From: Siphonodentalium dalli
Lineage: Eukaryota > Mollusca > Scaphopoda > Gadilida > Siphonodentaliidae
Reading direction: 5' to 3'
NCBI GenBank assembly: GCA_032622095.1
Contig: CP136067.1
Coordinates: 52,863,899 to 52,927,898, forward strand
Length of the DNA stretch: 64,000 nt
The notes under the pieces are model-generated. The model saw only the letters and a program-made list of their open reading frames with translations. It ran no database searches and was not told where the DNA came from. The translations under genes and the position numbers were made by a program. This document shows, piece by piece, positions 41,428-54,900 of the stretch. Every line of letters begins with the position of its first letter. The first letter of the stretch is position 1.

Positions 41428-41892
41428 TTAAAGGTACTCAACCCGATAAAACTCCTCTCAATTACTATTTGAATTGCTTCGGGGGTCAAAAATATTTGAT
41501 TCGAGTCGAGGAAGTCACCCATCAAAGCTCAGATTTGTTAGATATCGATTTTAGAAATCTATTATTTTTCATTATCGGGAATACTCTCTGGCCCAGAACT
41601 CAGTCAAAATTGCGTTAAAATTACCACTTGATTTTAGAGTTATCCATCCTTGTCTGTTTGAATAGATTTGGAGTACACATCCAGAGCAGATTACGGCAGT
41701 TATTAGTACTCATCTCGAGTTAATAACAAATTTCAAAAATCAATATCTAATAACTCTGAGCTTTGTTTGATGGGTTCCTCGACTCGAGGACCCCCAAAGC
41801 CAAAGAAATAGTAATATAGGACCCTCTGATCGGATTGTTGTTGTTGGAATCTGTTGAGATGGGGACCCTCTTTACGGGTTGAGTACCTTTAA
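41428..41892. mobile_element. TTAA-flanked MITE with AGGTACTCAACCC ends
   Basis: TTAAAGGTACTCAACCCG start and GGGTTGAGTACCTTTAA end. Arms stay partly complementary for about 150 bp (CGAGTCGAGGAA / TTCCTCGACTCGAG). TTAA target suggests piggyBac or Kolobok type. Confidence 0.7.
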
Positions 41893-42575
41893 TTGATTCT
41901 AATAAATATTTTTGTCTGCCAACTGGACAGCAGCTAACTTTGTTCAAACTGGAATCGCTATTGATACAGATTGTGAATTGAATTGAGGGCTGGGGATAGC
42001 AGCGTGATGATATTATGATGATTTATTATGGATCTCAATAATGGTGAATCACAGATTCTAATACATATGAGGACTCCATTCATTACATTGAGCAGGTCAT
42101 TATGTTCGGGGCAGTGAATCAAATGATTGTGTAATTATGGTAGGCTTGCTTCCCCCAGTCCAGAGGTGGTATAGCTGCATGCTCTGGGTGTAATAGAACG
42201 TTAGGTGTGTGGATGCCGGTCTAAGTGGAGAAGACGTATGATAAAAAAATTATTTTCTATAAATGAACAATAGATTTGATATCTGATAATATTTCAAGCT
42301 TGTATCATTTATAATTCACACAAGATTTATTCCATTGGGAAAAAAAGTTGCAAAAACCTTGTTGGTTTCATCATGGATGTCATCACTTTCACACAAGGTC
42401 TATGCTGATGCATCTTCGACACACAATTTCCAAATCAGAATCACAGTTGTGACCTGTGGATGTTGTCAGGGGTAGTACCTAACACCATCCTTGGTACCAG
42501 CCCTGGCTGTTACTATATTTAAATAAAAGGTCGCTGACCAAAATATCCACTGATGAAGGTGGCATGTGTGAAGGA

Positions 42576-42581
42576 TTTATT
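42576..42581 (-). promoter_or_regulatory. Candidate TTC17 poly(A) signal
   Basis: AATAAA on the minus strand about 285 bp past the TTC17 stop. Other A-rich signals lie further on, so the actual site is uncertain. Confidence 0.3.
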
Positions 42582-42866
42582 GGTTTCAGATCCCTACACT
42601 ACATCTGTAGGAGGAATTGATTACTCCTAAATATGTTCCATATCTTCAATGTGTCTAGAAAGGGTCAATAACTCTAAAATATAAAACATAAAGCATTTCT
42701 GAGTCAAAAATGGCCGAAATGAAACCGACAGAACTCAAATTCGCAGGTTCCCATTCTGGTTGACATTCTGGGGGGCAATTACACAATTCAAGAAAATTAT
42801 TCACCCATTCCTGCCCAGCATAATGAATAGAATCTTCCAAAAGAGGTATACATATAATGGAATGTT

Positions 42867-42998
42867 TTAAGGAGAGTTTGAGACAGTGCGTTTGAGCTTC
42901 ATACACTGAATGGCTTTGAGCCGTTTCTGTGCTGGTTCAAATGTTGATTGTAGTCCTAATGTCGACTCGTAGAACATGGTGGCCATATCCCATACTCC
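42867..42998 (-). CDS. TTC17: TTC17 terminal coding exon with stop
   Basis: Acceptor TTCTTTCAG on the minus strand, 43 codons plus stop, phase 0. Encodes GVWDMATMFYESTLGLQ and AQKRLKAIQCMKLKR, the last TPR helix pair. Human has ALVWYESTLKLQPEF and IQTIQCHLMLKK. Confidence 0.93.
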   Translation of the reverse strand, partial: GVWDMATMFYESTLGLQSTFEPAQKRLKAIQCMKLKRTVSNSP

Positions 42999-45900
42999 CT
43001 GAAAGAAGTGAATTTCAGTTATTAAAGTGATGTGAAACACCCCAGTAGGGTGGTCAAATAGAAATGGAAAATAATCTTGCTCAAAGTAGTTATTTTTATG
43101 AATATTAGTCCAAATTAACAGCATGCACTGCCATTCTTATATATTAATTAAACGCAATGACACTCGATGGCGAACTAATTTGTGTTAGCTTATCGCCGAT
43201 GGTTGCGTGCCAAATCGAGATGTAAATATTTACTATTAAGCGTAGTTCAGACGATGATTTCTATGAAGTGGTATGGTCGATTTCTTTGAGATTTTCGGCG
43301 ATGTTAGTAGAATGCTTCATCCCCACAGTTGGCAAAGTGCATGAGTACTACCTTAACAGTTTCACACACCCAAATAAGTCCATAATATGTCTTTAAATAA
43401 CAAAGTGGATGAACAAAAGTTATTATTTGTACGCATTGTCGTAGCACTGTAATTCAAAATGGAGAAAGAGAAAATAAGTCAGAACAGTGAGTATAATTAT
43501 GTTATTTTTGGGCAAACTTCAGAAAAATAACTACCAAAAGTTGCTGTTCTCATATAGGTGGTATGATAAGCTCTATTTCTATACCAAATTTGAACAAAAA
43601 CATGTACAGACTTTGAACAAAAAACTGGTAAGGACTTTGAACATGAACAAGTCTCAGCATAAAACACACAGAACCTGGGCTCAATAATACCTTCAGTTAT
43701 CACTGGTGATGCATATTGATGTCATATCATAAAATCGTTTTCTGGTGACCAGGTGTTGTCGCCCACTGTACCGACCATATAATAACACTCCGCCTCAAAT
43801 TACGGTACTAAGAAAACGTGAACACTCCCGGTCATATAGTGGATAATAGCGTAAACAGATGACAGGGTTCATATATATTCAGCAAACAAAGTTCAAGAGC
43901 TGTATTGGTGAGTAGAAAACATTGAAAGAAAAATTTATATATTTTAGACACAAGATGCTGTTGGTATTTTCATCACATTATTATTGTTTAAACCACAAAA
44001 TCTATATAAAAGTGCAGGCGGAAACCATCCTAGAGGGAGATTTCGCTGAAATGATTAACTTCTTCTTATTTTGATAGGGAGAAGTGACTTCTCTGTTCAA
44101 TTACAGTAGGGTTCTTTAACCCTTCCATGACTGGAGCTTTCTGAAATTTTGAGAAAACCCTTTGCCAATGTATTCTCTTATATATGCGAGTCTCCAATAG
44201 GAAGCATTGCATATATAAGAAATTACATTGGCCTAACAATATTTACCTTGATGCTGTAAGCCAGTGAATTATCTTATATATGCAAGGCTCCCAATGGGAG
44301 ACTCGCATATATAAGAGAATACATTGGCAAAGGGTTTTCTTGCACAGGATCTTTAATGCTGCACCAGTGCAGCTCCTATCATGAAAGGGTTAAGGTGTGC
44401 ATATTGTTGCACACGGAACAGCCATGACTGTGTGCCTAGCACAGTGTCATCCCTGGACATGCCACTGAGAGGAGTGGAGGGACGAAATTTATCCAATATG
44501 TTTTCAATGTGTCTTGAGATTCAGAATATTGATCATGGCATCGGTGGTTGATTTTTGATACTCACGGTACTGGGAATGCAGAATGCAACACAAAGTCCGA
44601 CCGATACCATGTCGGATTTGAACCTCCGACCGAGTCGTAGGTGACCTTGTCGAAGGTGTAGCTCAGAGGTTGGCCCACTAACACACCTACTGCTATCTTT
44701 TAATTGATTGCATTACTTCCACCTGTGTGATAATTTCACCCAAATGTACTAGAGCAATCTTGATAGCCTGTGTGCATAAATCCTTGCATCACCAGTGATA
44801 AATGAAGGTATTCTAGAGCCCAGGTTTTATGTGATTTTATGCTGAGACTTGTTTGTGTTCAAAGTCCTTAACCATTTTTGTTTTTAGTAGATGATTAGTT
44901 AGCATGTGCGTCAATCAGAAAGAATTATTTGATGCTAAATTATAATGACTGTTGGTGTGTAATAAACACAAAACCACATAGGCATGTGAAGTAGGTGAAC
45001 ATTATCGCACTCAACTCTAGTTGTAACATTGAACAACAACACACTTAGGCCACTTCTACCTAAAGGAGTGTCATGACAAATTTTGTTGTGTCAGTTGTGC
45101 TGTGCATTGGCACATTGCATTCAAATTGGAACACAGTCAATACCACTGAGGCAATTAGCTATACAGATGACACACACAACTGAGAGATTCTATTTTCAAC
45201 AGTCAACACAACACAAGTCCCAATGCAAAGTTATATGGCAACTAAGAACACGAGTCATGAAATTCCTTTGCTTTCAATCTATTAAAGATGGCAGCTAAGT
45301 ATGCAAAGCATAAGAAATTGACGTGTAATTATAAGAATAAATATTTAAGTGTTGGAATTAGGCATGTTTGACATTATCATATAATTTTTTAATTTGCACC
45401 TATGGGACAACTCAATATCCATAATAATTGAACTAATACTATGCAACAACGGTACTTAGTAATAGTTTGTAGGCCTATATTTGCAAATATATTCAGCCAC
45501 AGGGCTAAATTGTATATGGGATGCGGACCCGCAAAAAGGGTGAATCACGATGTAGACTTCGTGATTATTATATAACAGATTATTTCTACAATGCATATAT
45601 GAAAGCATACTCATAGAATTAACTCTATAATATATACAAACCTTAGAAGCGTAGATGTTGGCCATTGTAAAGTGGCTAACAGGGAGTTCATTTGAGACTT
45701 CCAAAGCCATGTTGGTAACAAATATGGCATCGTTGAGTCTATCCGACCGATGCAAAATGTTTGCGAGACTGATCAGCGATGAATCCTGAGAAAAAAAGAT
45801 ACATGTTTCTTATATTTTCATAAACTTTTTATGTCAAAATATAAATCATAGACCCACTCCCAGAAGACCGAAAGTGTTATCCTACTCTCAAGATGTTATC

Positions 45901-48900
45901 CTACTCTCAGCGCTGTATCATGATGTCAATTGTTGCATCATTCGGTATCCTTGCGCGTTATTTTAAAATAAATGGCTGGTGATGTTGTAGCTTTAATAAC
46001 TTAAGAACATATTAGGCCTCTATGTGTTTCATTGTGGTCTGGGTCGTAACAAACTGGTATAGAAAATATAATAAACACACAGTCAACTGTTCTGTGTAGT
46101 GCATGGACTTTCTCCTCTTGTGAGATGCGAGGATTATTTTCACTCGGCTAGCGCCTCGTAAAATAATCCTCTGCATCTCACTCGAGGAGAGAAACCGTAC
46201 GTACTCAGAACAATTAACTATTGTCTATATCTGTCCTAAATCCAAGTTCAAAACAGGGTTCATACAGTACCCTGAAAGTGCTTGAATTTGACCTGTTTTC
46301 TGGGCCTGGTAATCTTTGATAAACAGGTTATTTTATAAGTTTCATGAAGTGTGCTTGAATGTTACCCATGATGGGTTTTTTCAAGCTTGTTCATGTACTA
46401 AGACAAACAAGTTTTATTGTTACAGATTTATATTTGTTACATTTGCATAAACTATAATTGAAATGATGTCAATTTAAAAAGGTATGCATTTAGATTATAT
46501 TGGCCTATTATATTTTGTAAGTTTGGTTAATGAGGTCCTTGAAATTGCTTGTTTGGTCCTTGTAAACTCCTTGAATTTAATTATGATTGAAGGTTATGAA
46601 CCCTGTCATAAGAAAACAAAATAATCAAATGATGAATAATGAAATATTCTGTAAAATTAAGGTGCGACATTAACTTTTTTCCAGATATTTTTGGTTGTTG
46701 TGGGTAATGAAATTTTCTTCTAAACTCAAATTTGAGACAAGATAAGACTACATGTACATGTTCCCAATATTACCAGCAAACTTTCATTAAGCACAAGAAA
46801 TGATAAGTCAGTGATTAAGTACAAATAATTTATGGAACTCTGGTGATCACAGGATAGTGAGATTCTGCGTATTTAACCCTTTCATGACTGGAGCTTCCTG
46901 AAATTTTGCAAAAACCCTGTGCCAATGCATTCTCTTATATATGCGAATCTCCCATATGGAGCCTCGCATATATAAGAGAATACATTGGCCTAACAATATT
47001 TACATCTACCTTGTAAGCCAGTGCATTCTCTTATATATATGCAAGGCTCCCTGTGTGAGACTCACATATATAAAAATGCACTGGCACACGATAACGAATC
47101 GAGTGGAAAACAAGACCGCATGTGCTATCATCTTTACTATAATGGCGATCAAAGAGACCTGGTGCATTAAAAAAAAATGGCCGCCATGATGGACGCCATC
47201 TTGTCTGGAGTCTCTGTGGCCACTTTTTTTTCTTGTTAACAAGTGAAAAAAATTAGAGGAGATCTTAAGGAAGAAAATTAGTGGGGTGAAGTTTAGTCCT
47301 GGGGGGTGTTCAGAGGTCGACCAATATCTCCTGGACTAAATCATTGGTCATCGAAAATATTCAAAATAAAGAGTGTACTGACATACCTTGTATTCCCTTG
47401 GGGAATTAGCCAAGGAGAGACGCAGACAATCCACAGCTTTCTTAGCTTCCCCCTCGACTCTCCAGTAAAGAGCCGCTATATTATTCAGGACCCACGATGT
47501 CTTATTCTGCAAACACACAGAGAATAAAGGCATGAGTATTAATGAAACAAGAGCCCAATATCAATAGAATTCACTTGGTGAGATACCATCCCTATAAGGT
47601 CACTTATGACTATGCATATATATTAACTTCTTCACTGCTGAATGAAGAAATGATGTCATGTGCAGGGCCATTGATGTTCGGCCCATTTGCCTGTGGAAAA
47701 ATATTGGGAATATCCCAAAGACCATAAAACTGATACTCTGTAGAAAGGCTATTATCATTAACAATCCTGGTACGGCATACTCTGTTTCAAATGTCGAGAG
47801 ACAATCGTTGCTCTAATTTCTTAGTTCCAGTTATGAATAATGAGTGACCACTAGTGTGCTGAAGTTGGTCCGCACACAGCATGACATTTTATGTGTGTAC
47901 GCGTATGGATGTCAAGAGGTGAACAGAGCGCTCCAATGATATTTTAAAGTGATGAAATGAGTTGGTAATTCTGAAAATTATTTTATATTTTCCACTTCCA
48001 TTTGCAACCTAATTTTGCAGGACTCTGATATTTACTTATGTCTTAACATTATTCACTTGACAGTAAAAGCTTATAGATGTGAATGTTCGGATAATTCATC
48101 TAAATTTGATCGTTTTCGGAGATGTGGTAAATCACAATGATTCATACAATTACCCTTGTCGTTTTATTGTACCATGATGTCCATCAAGGGTGGATGAAAG
48201 ACAGTACAGAGGGGCAGCATAACATGTTACAAGCCCCTGTGACAGAACTTATTATCTGAACATCCCTACAAATGAATAAATGGAAACAATAGGATGTTTC
48301 TCTGTCTGTCTTCTGCTTATAGTATCTGAAAATGAATAGACTATCAAATGTATGATCTTAGAATGTATGGAAGTTCCATTCACACCTCAATGATTAAATT
48401 ACTGAACACACCTGTTCTAGAGCTATAGCTATCCTGGCTCCTATGACCTCTGTTGTTTCAGTCTCACCTCGTAATCTCTGCAGGACCTGGAATATAACAT
48501 GATAATGTGAACAATTATGAAAAATTTCAAAATATCTGCAAAATATAATTTTGTTTAAGCCAAACCAAAAATGTCTCTGTTTCTGATAACATGCAGACAG
48601 GGATATATATATATATATATTTATTTTTTTACAATTTGTTGTCACGTTACCATGGAATATGGTAGATCAATGTGTTTTGAAAATGAGCCAAGCATTGGAT
48701 AAAAACATGCTGTCCTTTGAATTCATTTACTCTGCAGTAAGATCTCTACCAACGTTGATCTTAATAACCGACTTAGTTTTGCTTTTGGGATTGGGAAAAA
48801 TGATAAATAATCACATTGACACAGGCAAAAATTGAGGCAGACAAGAATATCTCAGCCAGGCCTCAGCAAAATATTTTGAGTCACGCCAGCTAAGAATCTT

Positions 48901-51900
48901 GTGTGACGAAGCTATTATCTTCATTGTTATCAGGGTCCGTGCTGCCACTTTCCAAACATGCCTGAGTTTAGTGTGCCTGTCATTTGCAGAATGAGGTCCC
49001 CAGAGGGTGAATATAGTGATGCTATCCTGCATAGCGGGCTAGCATCACCAAATTCACCCTGTGGACCTCATTCTGCTAAGGCATCATCTTCTCTGGAAAG
49101 TTTATTTATTATGAAATTTATATGCACCCATTATCACACAGTCATTCCATATATACATAAACACCACATAACAATATAGTGACCCAATGTATACACGTAC
49201 ACCTGGCCCATGACCACGGATTACCATACAGCCATGAGTCACAATGGAGGCACACCGGGTATACTCCTAAACATTACCCATAACCATAGTCACTCCGTGG
49301 ATACCAATGCATTCATTCACCTCACCATTGGCCATACGGTAATCCCCTGTATACATATTATCCACACACATGGTCAAATAGACATTCAATATATACATCA
49401 ACACCACAACAATGACCATAGAGTCACTCCAGGTATACATATGCACCTCACCAATCGTCATATAGCCACTCGCTTCATACACATACCCTCACCCATGCCA
49501 CCTGGTATACTCCTTCACCTGTCCTATGGCCATATAGTCACCCGTGTGTACCTATTCAAAACATTCATACATGATCATGGTCAATCCTTGTATACATATT
49601 CACCTCACCATTGGCCATGTCACTCCCTGTATCCCTATGTGTCACACCATAGCCGAATAGCGACACAAGATATACTAAAACACCCCAGCCATGTCAGAAA
49701 AGTCACTCCATGTATGCATATGCACCTCATCCATGGCCATATAGCCACTCGCTATATACACATACCTCTCGCCCATGACCATATAGCAACACGTGTGTAT
49801 ACCTGTATAACCTACACATGACCATACCGCCACGAGTCACCAAGTAGGACCACCAGGTATACCCATACACCTGACACATGACCATTTAGTCACTCCCTGT
49901 ATAGATATTCATTACATTTATGACCATACAGTCACTCCTTGTATACCTACATGTACTCATCTCACCATTGACCATACATTCACTACATGTATACATATTC
50001 GACACACATAGTCATATAACCACTCGGTATATACATATGCAACCCACCCTAGACCATAGAGTCACTCCAGGAATACATATAGACCTCACCAACGGCAATT
50101 CAGCCCTTCCAGATATACAAAAACCTGCACACACGACCACTCATACCTTCCCTTCCATACTTGCATATACCCCTCACACATGACAATTCAGCAACTCACT
50201 GTATAATCATACACGCCATCCATGATCATACAGCTAAACCCTATACACCCACCAATGATAATACATCCACGAGATATAATTATGTAACACAAGGACACCC
50301 CCTATACACTCACACGCTCGATAATGTCCACCCAGCTTACTCCAGGTAGGCATATACACTTCAACCATGACCATGCAGTCATTCCATGTATACCTATACA
50401 CATTACCCGTAACCATAAAATAACTCCCTATTTATCCACACATCCCATCCATGATTATACATACAACACATGTACATCCCACCCATGACCTTACAGTCAC
50501 TCCATATATACATAATCAACACATAGATGACCATGTAGCTATATACATACACCACATCAATGTCCATAGAGGCACATCGGGTGCAGCCGTACTGGATAGA
50601 CACAACCATACACCATACAGTCACTCCATGCATACCGATTCACATCACACATGCCCATGACCTCTCCCTGAATACCTATACATCTTACCATGGACAACCC
50701 ACACATAACCATATAGTCACTCTTGGTATACCTATGCACATCATTCATGACATACAATAACTCCCTGGATACCTATTCACCTCACCTATGAGCATAGAGT
50801 AACTCCCTGACTACCATCTTGGCATCCACCCTGCATCCAGTTGATATTTTTGTTATCATAATGGACCAGAATAACCACAGATTATGGTTCATCTCGGTTC
50901 CGTCACAAAGTTCTGCCCATTTCCTGTCCATAATATGGCCAGAATCACAAAAGAGGTTTTCGGGCAAAATACAATACTTTAAAATGAAATTGTCATGCCC
51001 CATACGGAACTGGGACAACCAGAATAGAACATATAGTTGTCAGTTAATTAACTAACACGTATAATAACCAAGTAAGTCACAATTTATTACCTTTTCGGAT
51101 AACACAGAGAATAATGTTCGGGATATATGTAAAAAAAATTTTTTACAAATTTTGTTGCCATTTTGGAAGCCATCTTGAGCAATTTGGTCTATAAATACTG
51201 TAGTGTGACACATTTAAGATAGACCAAAACAATAAACACATTTGAATCCAAAGACAGTTACACTTTACTTGAAAAAATGGTCCATACCTGAACAGTTAAT
51301 TTTTGCCGATATTTATGTCAAGTTTTTGAGAGAAAAGTCCAATATTTTTGGTGATGTCAGTGGTGACAATATTATAGTAACAATTAACCATGGTGCATCA
51401 GACATGTTAGTATTCAATGTATAGGATGCAGAATAGCCAATTTTATACATCAACCACAACTTGTAAGCGATTGCAGGACACGCTGGGGCAATATTTACTA
51501 TTTTCCATATTTTGGTGGCCATTTTGAGCCAAAGTAAGAATTTTGGTTCCAATGAGTTGGAATATTCATAGGTAATGATATACCTCACTTAGATTACAAA
51601 GTTCTGTTCATTTCTTGTTGAAATATGACTAGAATCCCAATTGTGATTTTTTGTGAAATTTTATGCTTCGTTCTAAAAAATCGAACTTTTGAGGGAAGGG
51701 GCTAGGACCCCAATAATTGCACATTTAATTGCTCCAATGATCAGTTAATATACAAAATACAAAATAAAGTCACATTACTCAACCAGTTCCAAACAGCATG
51801 AACTGATCTAGAAGATATTTGTGAAAAAAACGTCATATTTTCAACTTAATCATGATTCACAGAACTTTCAACCGGGTGTGATTTCATGCAGAGCGTTTAT

Positions 51901-54900
51901 TTATTAAATAACATACTTGTCCATATATGTATAGCAGGTGATGATATAGTTCTGACAGAAAGGTCACGAGGGGTGATTCGAATAACAAAGTATTCCCATG
52001 TTCATGAGATTATATGTATAACGAGTGTGACATATGTCTCGATATTGACATAGTGTATTTTCGCGGCAATAAAAACAGTATGTGACTTTAAGTTGATTTT
52101 ATGAGTGAAATATGGGTCACAGGCAGCGACAGGCACCCTCGTTGGATTCAGCATACTTGAATTATGCTAGAACACTTAGTTTCATGCTTTTCCCCAAAAA
52201 TGCCTCTAGGGTTCTAGTATTCCACAAATGTAGCTTTTCCGACCAGACTATAACAAGGGCCTTGATATGCTTTGAACTTACCTCTCGGAGGCCAGACTCA
52301 GGATGATACTCTAGATTGTCCCTGTCTGATATGCTCGGAAGATGGTCCAGTGACGACACACTAACAAAGTCTGTCATGCACTCAGGCTCCTCCAGTCCTG
52401 TATTTAGTGGTATGTCAAAGTCTATGTGGTCCCGCAAACTGCAACAATTGAGTAAATAGTTTTTATCCCTTTCTATACTGAATAGATTCTTCCACTCAGT
52501 TATAAAAGTATACATTGGAACAGACTATTATTAATTTGGAGGGGTGTTGAGGTAATAAAAACAGACGGCAGACATGTAATGCCAATCAAAATTCTTTTCG
52601 TGCAGTTCATTTTAAATTATTTGTTTTGGTGGATTGAATTACAATGGCGATAAACATACCCTGTTTCGTTGGATATTCGGAGAATCGAGCATGAAAACAG
52701 TTGTCACCTCGGCAGCTCATTCACAAACTATTTTTATGCTCGAATCCTGGAATATACAACTCAACAGAATATGTTTATCAATGAAATCAATCTGCTTAAA
52801 CATATACTTACAGCCAGTCTGCAAATAGTGTGTCTGTCATGTTGCAGAATGAGGTCAACAGAGGGTGAATTTAGTGATGCTATCCCACATGGTGGGCTAG
52901 CATCACCAAATTCACCCTCTGGGAACCTACTTCTGCTTAGGCCTCAACTGCTATGGGAGATTTAGGATCAGATGAAATTTCCCCAGTTGAAGTTATCACC
53001 CATTAATCATCCCCGATTATGCGTTTTATCTTCTGCAAATTATGGGATATAGAAACTTCACAGAAGGGAAAAACTAAAAATAATTCGAGACTATAGATAC
53101 TTCCCAGAAGATGAGGCCTAAGCAGAATGAGATCCCCAGAGGGTGCATTTGGTGATGCGGGAAAGCCTCACTAAATTAACCCTCTGGGGACCTCATTCTG
53201 CAATTGACAGACACACTATTTGCAGGCTTGACTAAGAGTCATAATGACATACCGGTACAGAGTCTATCGTAGTCTTGTTGACAGTGCATTCTCTATATTT
53301 GCGAGGCTCCCTATGGGAGAATCGCATATATAAGATAATGCACTGGCACAGGGCCTTTACTGCTGCACCAGCGCCGCTCCCATTATGAAAGGGTTAATGA
53401 TGGCGAACATTATTGCCAAAGTTTATTGATATCTGATGATATGGCTAACCCATGGCTGATCAGGAGATTCTTTATTTATGTGGACAGACAAAAATACTTA
53501 CTTGATTCCTTTTGCTGTCACAGAAAGCCATGTACTGGTGAACTGTCTGAAATTCACCTCTGGTATTGTTTCACACTGCAACAATGTTGGCATGGCAACC
53601 ACCAATCTTTTTCCAACCTGGAGAGTAGTATCTACAATGTGGAAGAAATGGACATATTCAGAACCGGCATATTTTAACCCTTTGAGTGCCAGGTCGATTT
53701 TTGTATCAACCCATATACCCTGTGCCAATGCATTCTCTTATATATGCGAGTCGACCATAGGTCGCCTCGCATATATAAGAGAATGCATTGGCCTAACAAT
53801 TATTATTATTTTTTTATTTTTTTTTACAATTTTTTACAATTTTAATAATTTATTCTTATATTCTTTAACAGACTTATTTTGTAGGTTTAGGGCCGATGAG
53901 ATCGGCCCCTGGCACTCAACGGGTTAAATGTCCAAAACCCTTCATAACATTGTATTTGTTAATTTATGCTATAAGTCATATTTCAAAACTATTCCTTGTA
54001 GGATAATCTGACTGTATTATTTTGATAGGGAGTGAATGGAGGGCATATCCTTCTCATCATGGGTGACAAAAATGAATCAAATCAGTGGAAGTAGACAGAA
54101 CACAAAGCACATCTTAATCAAGAATTGTTATTGAATGAGTTGCAGACGGCACAAGAATATATTTCACAACTTATGAGAGCGGACCTCATGTGAAATGTGA
54201 ATATCTGCCATCCGCAACTAGTTTGACAAAAGATTTAAGAATCTGATGCAAGTTGTGTTCTGTATTTATTACACACCCTTGTTTCAGGTAAGCTCAATCT
54301 TTAACTGCAACCTCCATTGATTCCATACTTGTGATTTAAGTCTGATGAATTGTCAACAATTGAGGCATGAAGGAAAAGGATATAGTTCATGTAATTTACG
54401 TCATTGCTCCTGACAAATTAAAAAGAAAAACAATCTGGCTTGTATTCCACTTGTAATAGACAATAATATATTCAATTGTTCTTATTCCACTGAATACACG
54501 TGCTTCATGCTAGCGGGTGTTGAAAAAAACAGCAAAACTGTGGCCATGTATGACTTATTTTCGACTTCTAGAATGCTATACATGTACAATAAAAAATCAT
54601 TTTATAATCAATCAGGAGAAGTATAAACATAAAAGTTTATCTTACATAACTATGGTACGAAAGATTACAGATATCATACCAAAGAATTAGTAGACATCAC
54701 TGCTATTTCAAGAGATAACTTGTTTTTTTTAGGACGAAGGCACCCCACTGCATGCAAAGTGTTTTCGCTTTTCGGTTTTCACTTTTTGTGGATTATGTAT
54801 CTTTGGCTCTTGTTGAGGTCATATTCTCGCGGGAGTATCACAGGTATACACTAAATTGTGTATCCCAGTGACGGTTCTTACCCCAGCTTTGGTAGAAGTA

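Noticed and set aside
49210..49821. 203-codon open frame
   Set aside because: It lies wholly in the degenerate minisatellite, translates to repeated HTH/IHI-like strings, and other frames there are also open.
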